NCBI RefSeq assembly: GCF_003048255.1
Contig: NZ_CP028487.1
Coordinates: 744,001-808,000, forward strand
Direction of reading: 5' to 3'
Origin: Yersinia massiliensis
GTDB taxonomy: Bacteria > Pseudomonadota > Gammaproteobacteria > Enterobacterales > Enterobacteriaceae
Length of the DNA: 64,000 bases
A program made the position numbers and the translations under genes. The notes under the pieces were generated by a model, which ran no database searches, was not told the DNA's origin, and was given only the letters and a program-made list of their open reading frames with translations. Of this stretch, positions 17,216 to 26,848 are shown piece after piece. Position 1 is the first letter of the stretch; each line of letters opens with the position of its first letter.

Positions 17216-19864
17216 ATGACCACGCATTCAGCACACTTATTACGCCGATTAAATCCTTATTGCGCTCAGGCACTGGCCGGTGCTGCAACCCTGTGTCAGA
17301 CCCGCGCTCATGCCGAGATCACCATCGAGCACTGGTTGTTGAAATTGCTGGAACAAGGTGAAGGTGACATCACCGTTATTGCTCGTCGTTATGAGTGGGA
17401 CATGGACAGTCTGTGGCAGGGATTATTGGCCCATCTGGAGACATTACCGCGCACGGTACAGGGCAAACCTCAGCTTTCAGCTGCGTTACAGCAATTGATC
17501 AAAAGTGCCTGGTTGGATGCCTCGTTGCAGGAAAACGCAGATGCAGTGCGTTCCTCCCATCTCCTGTCCGCTCTGATAAATAAACCGTCATTATTGGTTG
17601 CCGATGCGGCTTGGCCATTACTCAGCTTGAGCACAACGCAACTAGTGCGCTTACTACCGTTGCTGGATAACCAATCTGATGAGCGTCCTGAAATTCAGCA
17701 AACTGCGGCACTGGCAGACGCGCCGGTTAACCTGACAGATGAAGCCCCGACCACCACCTCCACCTCCACCAGTGGTCAGACAAAATTGAACGATGCTCTG
17801 CAAGCGGCGCTGGATAAATTCACACTAGATGTGACCGCCAAAGCGAAAGCAGGGCAGATTGACCCGATTTTTGGCCGTGACACGGAAATCCGCCAAATGG
17901 TCGATATCTTGTCGCGTCGCCGTAAAAATAACCCGATTTTAGTCGGTGAACCGGGCGTTGGTAAAACCGCGCTGGTGGAAGGTCTGGCACTGCGTATTGC
18001 CGATGGCAACGTGCCCGACAGCCTGAAAACTGTCAGCCTGCGCACTCTGGATCTGGGGTTGTTGCAAGCAGGGGCTGGGGTGAAAGGTGAGTTCGAACAG
18101 CGCCTAAAAAATGTTATCGAAGCGGTACAACAATCGCCGACGCCAGTGCTGCTCTTTATCGACGAAGCCCACACCATTATCGGTGCCGGTAATCAGGCCG
18201 GTGGCGCAGATGCCGCTAACCTATTGAAGCCGGCACTGGCCCGTGGCGAACTGCGTACTATCGCGGCCACCACCTGGTCAGAATACAAACAATATTTTGA
18301 ACGTGATGCTGCACTGGAGCGCCGCTTCCAGATGGTGAAAGTGGACGAGCCGGATGATGCTAAAGCCAGTTTGATGCTGCGAGGCTTAAAAGGCCGTTAT
18401 GCCGAGCACCACGGCGTGCATATCCTTGATTCAGCCATTACGGCTGCGGTCACTTTGTCGCGACGCTTCCTGACCGGTCGTCAGCTGCCGGATAAAGCGG
18501 TTGACCTGCTCGATACTGCCGGTGCTCGAGTGCGCATGAGCATTGATACGCTGCCCGCTGCGCTGATGGAGATTAACGCTGAACTGGCCGCGCTAGAGAT
18601 GGAACAACAGGCCATTGAACAGGACGTGCTCTTGTTGCCGAACGTCGGTTCAACACGCTTACATGAGATTGATCAGCGCCGTGCAGAACTGGTGGTTGAG
18701 CAACAGCAGCTTGAGCAGCAATATCAGGAAGAGAAACGACTGACTTCACTCATCGTCGAAGCGCGTCAAGATATCGCTAACGTGGCGGATCTGGCCACGT
18801 TGCAGGAAGAATTAAGCCAGATTCAGGGGAATACGCCGCTGCTATCGCTGGATGTTGATGTTCGCACAGTGGCGACAGTTATCGCTGACTGGACGGGCGT
18901 CCCACTGAGTAGCCTGCTGAAAGATGAACAGACCGATTTATTGCAGCTAGAAAGTCACCTCGCGATGCGCGTCGTTGGTCAGGATGTTGCGTTGGTTGAG
19001 ATGGCACAGCGTTTACGTGCCGCTAAAACTGGCCTTACGCCGGAAAATGGCCCACTCGGAGTATTTCTGCTCGTTGGCCCAAGTGGTGTGGGCAAAACGG
19101 AGACAGCACTGGCCTTGGCTGACACGCTATTTGGCGGCGAGAAGTCGTTGGTCACCATCAACATGTCCGAATATCAGGAAGCGCACACCGTTTCTCAGCT
19201 TAAAGGCTCGCCTCCAGGCTATGTCGGTTACGGGCAGGGCGGCATTTTGACCGAAGCGGTGCGCAAACGCCCGTATAGCGTGGTGCTGCTCGATGAAGTG
19301 GAGAAAGCGCACCCCGATGTTATCAATCTGTTCTATCAGGTGTTTGACCGTGGCTTTATGCGCGACGGCGAAGGGCGAGAAATCGATTTTCGTAACACCG
19401 TGATCTTGATGACGGCTAATTTAGGTAGCGATCATCTGATGCAGTTGCTGGATGAACGGCCAGAAGCCACTCACAGCGATTTGCATGAACTACTGCGCCC
19501 GATCCTGCGCGATCACTTCCAACCTGCGCTGCTCGCTCGCTTCCAGACACTGATCTATCGTCCATTGTACGCGACTGCACTGCGCACCATCGTCGAAATG
19601 AAACTGGCACAGGTCGCTAAACGTCTGAACAAACATTACGGCTTGCACTGCACGATTGAAGAGAGCCTGTATGACACGCTGGTCGCCGCCTGCCTGCTAC
19701 CCGACACTGGCGCGCGCAACATCGACAGCCTGCTGAATCAACAGATTTTACCGGTACTGAGCCAACAACTGCTGAGCCGATTGTCTGAACAACAACGCAC
19801 CAAGTCGCTGACATTGGGCTGGGATGAAGAAGAAGGGATTGTGCTGGAGTTTGGTGATGACTGA
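17216..19864 (+). CDS. clpV: T6SS sheath-recycling AAA+ ATPase ClpV (TssH)
   Basis: This AAA+ unfoldase disassembles contracted sheaths. ATG 17216 is chosen (882 residues) because an aaggaagag ribosome site precedes it and MTTHSAHLLRRLNPYCAQAL matches the ClpV N-terminus; the open frame extends upstream to 17156 without support. Walker A motifs: GEPGVGKT at residues 244-251 and GPSGVGKT at 621-628, with LLFIDEAH and VVLLDEVEKAH as Walker B. A Clp N-terminal repeat domain and a coiled middle domain are present. It is preceded by the hcp terminator, so it probably has its own promoter. Confidence 0.96.
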   Translation: MTTHSAHLLRRLNPYCAQALAGAATLCQTRAHAEITIEHWLLKLLEQGEGDITVIARRYEWDMDSLWQGLLAHLETLPRTVQGKPQLSAALQQLIKSAWLDASLQENADAVRSSHLLSALINKPSLLVADAAWPLLSLSTTQLVRLLPLLDNQSDERPEIQQTAALADAPVNLTDEAPTTTSTSTSGQTKLNDALQAALDKFTLDVTAKAKAGQIDPIFGRDTEIRQMVDILSRRRKNNPILVGEPGVGKTALVEGLALRIADGNVPDSLKTVSLRTLDLGLLQAGAGVKGEFEQRLKNVIEAVQQSPTPVLLFIDEAHTIIGAGNQAGGADAANLLKPALARGELRTIAATTWSEYKQYFERDAALERRFQMVKVDEPDDAKASLMLRGLKGRYAEHHGVHILDSAITAAVTLSRRFLTGRQLPDKAVDLLDTAGARVRMSIDTLPAALMEINAELAALEMEQQAIEQDVLLLPNVGSTRLHEIDQRRAELVVEQQQLEQQYQEEKRLTSLIVEARQDIANVADLATLQEELSQIQGNTPLLSLDVDVRTVATVIADWTGVPLSSLLKDEQTDLLQLESHLAMRVVGQDVALVEMAQRLRAAKTGLTPENGPLGVFLLVGPSGVGKTETALALADTLFGGEKSLVTINMSEYQEAHTVSQLKGSPPGYVGYGQGGILTEAVRKRPYSVVLLDEVEKAHPDVINLFYQVFDRGFMRDGEGREIDFRNTVILMTANLGSDHLMQLLDERPEATHSDLHELLRPILRDHFQPALLARFQTLIYRPLYATALRTIVEMKLAQVAKRLNKHYGLHCTIEESLYDTLVAACLLPDTGARNIDSLLNQQILPVLSQQLLSRLSEQQRTKSLTLGWDEEEGIVLEFGDD

Positions 19865-20399
19865 GGAAAATAATGACACATTAAAAGAGGGGGGGCTCAG
19901 GTTGCTGACCCTCGGCGAAACGGAACTGGCGAAATCAGTTTTCGGATCAACTATTCAGTACAACACTGTCTGGATCCACAAGGAAAGCTATCTACCTTTT
20001 AATCTGCAAGATGAACATACTGCGATGACGCCGAATGGTGAAATTTATTTCCGCAATGAATACCGAGATGATTTCTCGCAGACGACAGATAATCTGCAAC
20101 ATCTGTTCATTCATGAAATGAGTCATGTATGGCAGCGCGCCAAAGGAATGAATGTCATTGCGAGAGGGTTGGTTAGTTGGCTGGTCAGTTACAGATATAA
20201 ACTCGATGGGCGACTGTTAAGCGAATATCCCATGGAGCAACAAGCGCAAATTATTGCGGATAACTTTACATTGCAGGCGCGTGATTATAGTGCCTGGAGG
20301 CGATTGAGAAGAAATAATATTATTACTCTTGATGGCGATATTTCTGAAGTCGTAATAAGAAAATCATACCGAAATGCACTGCGAGGGTTTCCTTGGTGA
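19857..20399 (+). CDS. T6SS-linked zincin-like HExxH protein, putative effector
   Basis: This 180-residue protein overlaps the end of clpV by 8 bases and starts MTEENNDTLKEGG. His86-Glu87 and His90 form an HEMSH motif, the HExxH zinc-metalloprotease signature, inside LQHLFIHEMSHVWQRAKG; further on lies YPMEQQAQIIADNF. Similar proteins next to vgrG are often annotated as Rhs- or Vgr-related. No signal peptide is seen, which suits a T6SS cargo or cytoplasmic factor. The next gene encodes a lipoprotein that could be its periplasmic immunity partner. Enzyme activity is inferred from the motif only. Confidence 0.7.
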   Translation: MTEENNDTLKEGGLRLLTLGETELAKSVFGSTIQYNTVWIHKESYLPFNLQDEHTAMTPNGEIYFRNEYRDDFSQTTDNLQHLFIHEMSHVWQRAKGMNVIARGLVSWLVSYRYKLDGRLLSEYPMEQQAQIIADNFTLQARDYSAWRRLRRNNIITLDGDISEVVIRKSYRNALRGFPW

Positions 20400-20860
20400 T
20401 AAGAAGCAAACTACGTTTTCTATTTTTCACGATGTTGTCTTCATTTTGCTTATTGACGTTAACAGGATGTCCATGGGGACAAATGAAGTATTATCCCTCT
20501 GAGACGGCCAGCACCTACATGAATGGTGATTCGGTATGCTTCTTTATTCCTAATGCACAAGATTATCAGCCTGTTTTTATATCTATTAATCTCAGGAGTA
20601 CCTCCCCTAAAGAAGGGACATTCACAGATGAACCTAATCTAACAATTATAGATGGGAAACTTTGTATTCCACCTTCGTTTTATCATCTTCCTGATACCTC
20701 CACTGGACCTTTTATTGTTCAACTTGTTATTGAGTCCAAAGATAAGGGTAACCATCCAAGACATTTTGTATTGGGATTTGAAATGCTCAATAGAAGGGCT
20801 TATGACGTGCCACTAACTAAACACGAATATGATGAGCCATCCATCGCCAGCAAAATTTAA
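20396..20860 (+). CDS. Putative T6SS immunity lipoprotein
   Basis: This small lipoprotein starts at GTG 20396, overlapping the previous stop by 4 bases (TTG 20393 is an alternative). A signal sequence ends in LTLTGC, the lipobox cysteine near residue 25. The mature part (about 130 residues, PWGQMKYYPSETAS, LCIPPSFYHLP) should lie in the periplasm. Proteins of this type in T6SS clusters are regarded as putative periplasmic immunity lipoproteins, here most likely for the HExxH protein. The AT-rich composition agrees with an effector-linked gene. Confidence 0.65.
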   Translation: MIRSKLRFLFFTMLSSFCLLTLTGCPWGQMKYYPSETASTYMNGDSVCFFIPNAQDYQPVFISINLRSTSPKEGTFTDEPNLTIIDGKLCIPPSFYHLPDTSTGPFIVQLVIESKDKGNHPRHFVLGFEMLNRRAYDVPLTKHEYDEPSIASKI

Positions 20861-20926
20861 CGATAAAGATAGGTTTTGCCTGTTTTGTACTTGAAATAAG
20901 CAGGTTATTACCACGGAGTAGAACCC

Positions 20927-23587
20927 ATGAATCTTACTAATACGCTACAGAACACATTATCAAAACTTACCGGAACTACTCTGAATCGCTACCGCCTCGA
21001 TATTCCTTCCTGCACATCACCATTGGATGTCGAAGATTTCAGCGGCAATGAGGGACTCAGCAATACATATCACTACAATATTCTGTTCACGAGTACAGAC
21101 AAAAATATTGATGCGGACCAATTACTGCGCAAACCAGCAACGCTGATGATGGGAACTGGCTTGTTGCAGAGTTTGATGCAACAGAAGGTAGTACACGGTG
21201 TTATCACAGATTTTCGCCGGATATCAGGTTCAGCCGACCAGGTTAATTATCAGATCACGCTGGAACCTTTCATTGCATTGTTGGATAACCAGTACCGCAC
21301 ACACCGTTTCTTTGTTAATAAATCGGTACCTGAAGTTGTCGAGCAGATACTTCAGGAACATGGCCTGAAAGACTGGGAATATGAGTTCACGCTGAAACAA
21401 ACCTACCCAAAACGTGAGCAGATAAACCAGTATCAGGAGACAGACCTTAAATTTATTGAGCGGTTACTCTCAGAGATGGGGATATTTTACTTCTTCACTC
21501 TGCAACCAGACACCCAGACTGAAGTGGTCAATTTTGCCGATAAGCAGAGTGCTTATGAGTTTGGCAAGACGCTGCCACTGAATAGTCCATCAGGCATGAG
21601 TGATAGTGGAGTGCAGTCGGTTTGGGGGATGAGTGTGCATCATAATGTCGTCGAGGCCAGCGTTACTGCGAAAGATTACAACTACCGTGAAGCGCAGAAA
21701 ATACTGCAGTCCACCAAAGCAGATATGACGCGCGGCGATGGTGAAGGGGTAACTTATGGCGAAGTGTATCACTACAAACCACGCCATCTGGATACCGGCG
21801 ATAAAATTGATCCCACAGCGGAAACCGGTAACTTCCTCGCCCGTCTTGACCATGAACGTTTTCTATCAGCACAAACGTTGATCACCGGTCTTAGCACCGA
21901 TCCAACTTTGCATCCTGCTCAGGTACTGACGGTCACCGACACATCAATCCCATCCACGCTGCCAGAGTTACTGGCACAACCGATGGTTGTAGTCCGTACA
22001 GGGTTTAGCGCCAGCCGTAGAGATGCACTGAAAGTGACCATTGCCGCGGTACCCTACAGCGAAACCCTATGCTGGCGTCCGGCATTGCTTCCACGTCCAA
22101 AAGTCAGCGGCACGATGATGGCACGAGTGACCAGTGCAAAATCGAACGATATTTATGCCTGGCAGGATACCTCCGGCCTATATCGGGTGAAATTTGATGC
22201 AGACCAGGACGATAAGGCACAGGGGCAGGAGAGCATGCCAGTGCGACTCGCCAAACCTTACGGTGGCGATGTGTACGGTATCCACTTTCCGCTGATACAA
22301 GGCACCGAGGTAGCGATAGCCTTCCATGATGGTGACCCGGACCGCCCGTATATTGCCCATGCTCTGCACGATTCGCGTCATACCGACCATGTCACCGAGA
22401 AAAATAATACCCGCAACGTGATCCGCACGCCTGCTTTCAACAAGCTCAGAATGGAAGACAAGCGCGGCGAAGAGCACATCAAGCTGAGTACCGAGTACGG
22501 CGGTAAAACCCAATTGAACCTCGGGCACAACGTGGATGCTCAGCGAGTCCTTCGTGGTGAGGGTGCCGAGTTGCGAACGGATGATTGGGTAGCGGTACGG
22601 GGGGGCAAAGGGGTATTTATCAGTGCGGATAAACAGCCGTCTGCCGGTGGGGAGATGCTGGATATGGCGGCTATGCAGGCATTGCTGTCTCAAGCACTTA
22701 GCCGAATGGAGTCGCTTTCTCAATCGGCACAGGTAGCAAAGGCTCAGGTCTTACATTACGAGCAGCAACAGAAATTAATGGAGGAAAAACTGCTTGAACT
22801 TAAACAGGCAGTGTTACTTGCCAGTGCCCCTGAAGGGGTTGCCGTGGTGAGCGGTGGCCATCTTCAAGTGGCCGCCAGTGACAATATCTATATGACGTCA
22901 GGTCAAAGTGCAGAACTGGGAGCAATGAAAAATATCTCTTTAGCGGCGGCTAAGAAGATATCTCTCTTTACAGAAAGTGAGGGCGTCGAGACGATTGCAG
23001 CAAAAGGCGATCTTATTTCTCAGGCCCAGGCAGGGAACATTGATATCGTTGCCAAGCATAATATTTCATTAACCAGTACCACTGATAATATCACCTTGAC
23101 AGCAGCGAAAACGCTAACGTTGAATTGTGCCGGTGGGGCTTATATTCGCCTTTCAGGTGGCAATATTGAATTGGGTTGCCCTGGTGATATCACGATGAAG
23201 CAAAGCAAACTTTTATACAGTGGCCCGGCATCTCTAGAGTCGACATTACCAGAGCTGCCAGGCAGTGGCCCTCAGGCGATCAAGTTTATGTTATTAGATG
23301 CGCAGGGTAATGCAGCACCGTCAGCCATGAATGTCAGACTATTTGACAGTGATAATAAAGAAAATCTGTGGTCATCCACCTTCGGTGATGGTGAGACTGG
23401 GATTTTCGAGTTACAGGATAACAAAAGTTTCCATGCCATTATTGGTGATGATGTCTGGACCAGTCTCTTCACTGATGATGACGAGATGCCCGATGAAGAA
23501 GCTGATGATGAATCGTTTGATGAGTCGTTTGATGATGATCATGGTCCGCAATACGATGAAGAGTTTAATACTTTGAAGGAGGAGTAA
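20927..23587 (+). CDS. vgrG: T6SS spike protein VgrG (TssI) with acidic C-terminal extension
   Basis: This 886-residue protein forms the trimeric spike. The N-terminal two-thirds carry the gp27-like base (YRLDIPSCTSPLDVEDFSG, FIERLLSEMGIFYFF) and the gp5 OB fold (RVKFDADQDDKAQGQES, PLIQGTEVAIAFHDGDPDRP). A beta-helical region follows (LHVAASDNIYMTS-type repeats, about residues 640-760). The last 110 residues are an added domain ending in an extremely acidic tail (DDDEMPDEEADDESFDESF), probably an adaptor for the cargo encoded downstream. Base composition falls toward AT in this tail. It ends 2 bases before the next gene. Confidence 0.95.
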   Translation: MNLTNTLQNTLSKLTGTTLNRYRLDIPSCTSPLDVEDFSGNEGLSNTYHYNILFTSTDKNIDADQLLRKPATLMMGTGLLQSLMQQKVVHGVITDFRRISGSADQVNYQITLEPFIALLDNQYRTHRFFVNKSVPEVVEQILQEHGLKDWEYEFTLKQTYPKREQINQYQETDLKFIERLLSEMGIFYFFTLQPDTQTEVVNFADKQSAYEFGKTLPLNSPSGMSDSGVQSVWGMSVHHNVVEASVTAKDYNYREAQKILQSTKADMTRGDGEGVTYGEVYHYKPRHLDTGDKIDPTAETGNFLARLDHERFLSAQTLITGLSTDPTLHPAQVLTVTDTSIPSTLPELLAQPMVVVRTGFSASRRDALKVTIAAVPYSETLCWRPALLPRPKVSGTMMARVTSAKSNDIYAWQDTSGLYRVKFDADQDDKAQGQESMPVRLAKPYGGDVYGIHFPLIQGTEVAIAFHDGDPDRPYIAHALHDSRHTDHVTEKNNTRNVIRTPAFNKLRMEDKRGEEHIKLSTEYGGKTQLNLGHNVDAQRVLRGEGAELRTDDWVAVRGGKGVFISADKQPSAGGEMLDMAAMQALLSQALSRMESLSQSAQVAKAQVLHYEQQQKLMEEKLLELKQAVLLASAPEGVAVVSGGHLQVAASDNIYMTSGQSAELGAMKNISLAAAKKISLFTESEGVETIAAKGDLISQAQAGNIDIVAKHNISLTSTTDNITLTAAKTLTLNCAGGAYIRLSGGNIELGCPGDITMKQSKLLYSGPASLESTLPELPGSGPQAIKFMLLDAQGNAAPSAMNVRLFDSDNKENLWSSTFGDGETGIFELQDNKSFHAIIGDDVWTSLFTDDDEMPDEEADDESFDESFDDDHGPQYDEEFNTLKEE

Positions 23588-23589
23588 CC

Positions 23590-25689
23590 ATGGAGCAATA
23601 TACTGTTCAACCGGGTGACAGCTTATGGAAGATTAGCCGTCGCTTTGGTGTTGAAATTAATGATCTTAATAGTATTAACGGTCTTAACACCAAGGCAAAA
23701 CAACATATTATTCATCCAGGGCAGATGTTGGTGCTACCTTCAAAGGAGAAAACGTATGATACACAGCTTAATTTAAATATTTGTGATCTCAGGTGGCGAC
23801 CACTTAAAGATACCAAGCTCAAACTAACTTTTGATGGTAAGACTCGCGACTATATTACCGATGGCAACGGCTCGGTGGCCGGAATCCTTATTGAGGACAG
23901 TACCAAAGGTATTAAGGTCGAGTTACAGCACCTAGATAAAAAGCAATTTATAGTTATTGCCAATCATCCCAAAGCACCATTAGGTAATAAAACCCTGAGA
24001 ATAAACTCAAGAGAGATGGTGGTCAAGGGAAGTACCTTAGTGAAAACAGGGACTCAGCAATCTACCAAGCAGCAGGAAAAAGAAAAAGCTAAAAACAATA
24101 ATAGCCTCTCAACCACACCGGCTAATCCCCCAAAGTCTGTAACAAATAAGCCTAAAGCGAATCAGGCGCTACCGATCAATCAGACTACCCGCACTGAAGG
24201 GGGGATACCAACCAGTGTCAATAATATAGGTAATGTCAGTGAGGGGCTACTCCTACCTCCACAGGCAGAGAGGTATCGTAGTTATATTATTGAAACAGCA
24301 AAAAAATATGATTTCCTACCGGAAGGCCTAGCAGCACTTATTTATGCTGAATCCAGGTGGAAGGCCAACGCGACTAATACAGTAGGTTCGGGTGCAGTTG
24401 GCTTAGGACAGTTTAAGCCAGTTACTTGGTTAGTTATGAGTACAAACCCACAATCTAAAGTATACCAATATTTGACCAAAAAATATTCTTATCAGACAAT
24501 TATATATAAGAGCGAGGGTCTCTACGGTACTGTGATTTCTCCTACGGGTGAGGTAAAGGAAAAGGAAATAAATAAAGAAGTGGTATTAAGGTTGCGTAGC
24601 GATGAAGAGTATAATATCGACATGATAGGCTTATATGATCGGCAGGGGGTTGATAATCTTGGTAAGAAATTATCTAGTGTGTCATCATTATGTCCTGACG
24701 AACTAGTAAAATTAGCTTACTTGATCCACATGAATGGTGAGAGTGGCGCATATGATATTATAATGAATAAAAAAGTCACGGGGACGAAATATAAAATTTA
24801 TTCTGAGAGTTCTTTTCAAACTCGGCTTCAGAGTAATCTAAATAATCGAGAAAAGGAAAAGAGATACCTTTCTATTGATGAAACATATAGAACAGCTTTT
24901 ATTGCATGGATGGTGGATTTTTATAATGCTATAGTTGTTCCAGACCATTTTAGGTTAAAACCAACAGGTAAAACTTATTCTATTAAAGATATTATAAAGA
25001 AACTCAATCCGGACTTTAATGTTAAAACTGATTTACCAGCACTAAGGACGCAGACTTCTGATAGTAATGCTAGAGTTAACCAGTCCGCAAACACTGGCAC
25101 TCCAGCAAACACAAGTGCAAGTAGTAGTACGTTAACAACATCTAATACCCCTGCTAGTGCTGCAATACAATGGCGTAACCCGCTGGCTATATGTCGTATA
25201 AGAACCCATGGATTACGTAGTGCAAGAAGCGCAAGTTTTGGCAGTTCTGTCAGGATTGGTGCTAATGGGGCACCTAGAGCTCATCAAGGAGTCGATATTG
25301 CTGCGGAACCTAGAACACCTATTTATGCCGTAGCGGATGGGCGTGTAGCTTTTATTACTAATAGGGGTGATTATGGGCAACAATTATGTATTGTTGTTCA
25401 GGTTGATGATTTGCCGCTATCAAAGAAATCCCTTTGTCATAACTTGAGGGAAATTTATTTCTTCTATGCACATCTTTCTGAAATTAGCCTTAATCTATCG
25501 CTTCACAGTCCGATAAGTTGCGGTGACTGCATTGGTAAAACTGGCAGTACTGGGAATGCTAGCAGGATGACCACCATTGTTAGGGGCGCTCATCTGCATT
25601 TTGAGGTGAGAACACGTAATCCTTCAAGGGCTGGTATGCTTGATCGTATAGATCCCGTTCCTTTTATTGATGGCTTCAATTATCCCTGA
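23590..25689 (+). CDS. Putative T6SS peptidoglycan effector: LysM + lytic transglycosylase + M23 endopeptidase
   Basis: This 699-residue protein follows vgrG directly. Residues 2-50 form a LysM domain (YTVQPGDSLWKISRRFG). Residues about 60-140 look like an Ig/Rhs-type module. Residues about 225-455 carry an SLT-type domain with candidate catalytic Glu254 in YAESRW and the GAVGLGQFKP element. After a Ser/Thr/Pro linker, residues about 535-695 form an M23 (LytM) peptidase. Zinc ligands are His565 and Asp569 (HQGVD) and His670; His628 (YAHLS) and His668 (HLHFEV) fit the catalytic pair. There is no signal peptide, so delivery by T6SS through VgrG is expected. It would cut both glycan strands and stem peptides in the target periplasm. 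The AT-rich DNA suggests an exchangeable cargo gene. Confidence 0.82.
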   Translation: MEQYTVQPGDSLWKISRRFGVEINDLNSINGLNTKAKQHIIHPGQMLVLPSKEKTYDTQLNLNICDLRWRPLKDTKLKLTFDGKTRDYITDGNGSVAGILIEDSTKGIKVELQHLDKKQFIVIANHPKAPLGNKTLRINSREMVVKGSTLVKTGTQQSTKQQEKEKAKNNNSLSTTPANPPKSVTNKPKANQALPINQTTRTEGGIPTSVNNIGNVSEGLLLPPQAERYRSYIIETAKKYDFLPEGLAALIYAESRWKANATNTVGSGAVGLGQFKPVTWLVMSTNPQSKVYQYLTKKYSYQTIIYKSEGLYGTVISPTGEVKEKEINKEVVLRLRSDEEYNIDMIGLYDRQGVDNLGKKLSSVSSLCPDELVKLAYLIHMNGESGAYDIIMNKKVTGTKYKIYSESSFQTRLQSNLNNREKEKRYLSIDETYRTAFIAWMVDFYNAIVVPDHFRLKPTGKTYSIKDIIKKLNPDFNVKTDLPALRTQTSDSNARVNQSANTGTPANTSASSSTLTTSNTPASAAIQWRNPLAICRIRTHGLRSARSASFGSSVRIGANGAPRAHQGVDIAAEPRTPIYAVADGRVAFITNRGDYGQQLCIVVQVDDLPLSKKSLCHNLREIYFFYAHLSEISLNLSLHSPISCGDCIGKTGSTGNASRMTTIVRGAHLHFEVRTRNPSRAGMLDRIDPVPFIDGFNYP

Positions 25690-25698
25690 GGGTTAATA

Positions 25699-26556
25699 AT
25701 GAAATACTTAATGGCTATTTTTTTTATATTAGTAACACATCTTTGTTGGTCAAATGATAAATTTCCTGTAATTAGCAAGGAAACCTGGGAAAATAATTCA
25801 AGTGAACTTATGCAAAGTATATTCGATAATGAGCAGGAGCAAAAAAACACTCAATATAAAGATGAGCAAAATAAATTACCCGATGATAAAAGAGAAAAGA
25901 GGTTGTCTAAAAATCAGTATTGGCTTGTAAATAAAAAACAGGACCTATGGCTTGGCCTCTTTGATGGTAAACAGGTGGTGGTGCCGGGTGGTATCTATGA
26001 TGGTCTCCTTGAGAAAACCTCTCAGTATCAGCAGGTGATCCGAGTTAAACAACATAATCGAATATCTCAATTTTTGCTAACTAATTTAACACAAGACGGA
26101 GTCGAATATCCTCTGCTTTGTATAGGGAAATCGGACTCTATTTTAAAAGACTCGCCAGATTATTTGCTTTTTTACTCAGCTTGTACATTTGAAAGTTTAC
26201 AACTAGATTCGCAACAGCATGAGGGCTATTATGATATTTTATTCTATAGTAAAACTTACGATACATTAATTAGATTGAATGGCTTTCCTTATTCAGCTAG
26301 TGGTGGAGATATTGATTACTATTCTAAGGGCCTTAGAAAGATAAAAGATTACTATATGGACTTTAATATTGAAGTTGCATTTAAATTTATAGGAAAAGAT
26401 CAGGTTATTGAGGTAAACCCTAAAACTGGAACCTACAAAAAACCTGAAAAAATACAAGAAAGAAATTCTAGTGGTCAGTGGGTAATGGTTGATGATCCTG
26501 AACAGTTTAAACCTGACCTGCTGAAAAGGTTACCGGAAGTAGTTGTTAATAATTAG
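25699..26556 (+). CDS. Putative periplasmic immunity protein for the peptidoglycan effector
   Basis: This 285-residue protein starts 9 bases after the effector. An N-terminal signal peptide (MKYLMAIFFILVTHLCWS) sends it to the periplasm, where the predicted effector would act. The mature sequence is charged and has no recognised domain. Position, export and AT-rich composition fit an immunity role, which remains an inference. Confidence 0.65.
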   Translation: MKYLMAIFFILVTHLCWSNDKFPVISKETWENNSSELMQSIFDNEQEQKNTQYKDEQNKLPDDKREKRLSKNQYWLVNKKQDLWLGLFDGKQVVVPGGIYDGLLEKTSQYQQVIRVKQHNRISQFLLTNLTQDGVEYPLLCIGKSDSILKDSPDYLLFYSACTFESLQLDSQQHEGYYDILFYSKTYDTLIRLNGFPYSASGGDIDYYSKGLRKIKDYYMDFNIEVAFKFIGKDQVIEVNPKTGTYKKPEKIQERNSSGQWVMVDDPEQFKPDLLKRLPEVVVNN

Positions 26557-26586
26557 TATATTATTTTTTGGAATAGGTGTTATTTT

Positions 26587-26844
26587 ATGAGAAAAACCAT
26601 TTGTGTTGGAGATAAAACATCTCATGGTGGTGTGGTGTTAACTGGCTCAGCTCAAGTCTCTATTGATGGCAGGCTTGTTACTCGCAAATCAGATAGAGTT
26701 TCTTGCCCCAAACATGGCATAAATAGCATTATTGAAGGTGACGAAAACCATTGCGATAATGGACTCCCCGTTGCGTTAGAGGGGCATCATTGTGCTTGTG
26801 GTGCTACGCTTATCTCCTCTGGTTCGCTTGTACTCAAGGAGTAA
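26587..26844 (+). CDS. PAAR-domain spike-tip protein
   Basis: This 85-residue PAAR protein sharpens the VgrG spike. Typical features are MRKTICVGDKTSHGGVVLTG at the start, paired Cys/His residues (VSCPKHG, GHHCACGATLIS), and the family length of single-domain PAAR proteins. It lies in the cargo module and may help load the effector. Confidence 0.9.
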   Translation: MRKTICVGDKTSHGGVVLTGSAQVSIDGRLVTRKSDRVSCPKHGINSIIEGDENHCDNGLPVALEGHHCACGATLISSGSLVLKE

Positions 26845-26848
26845 GGGC

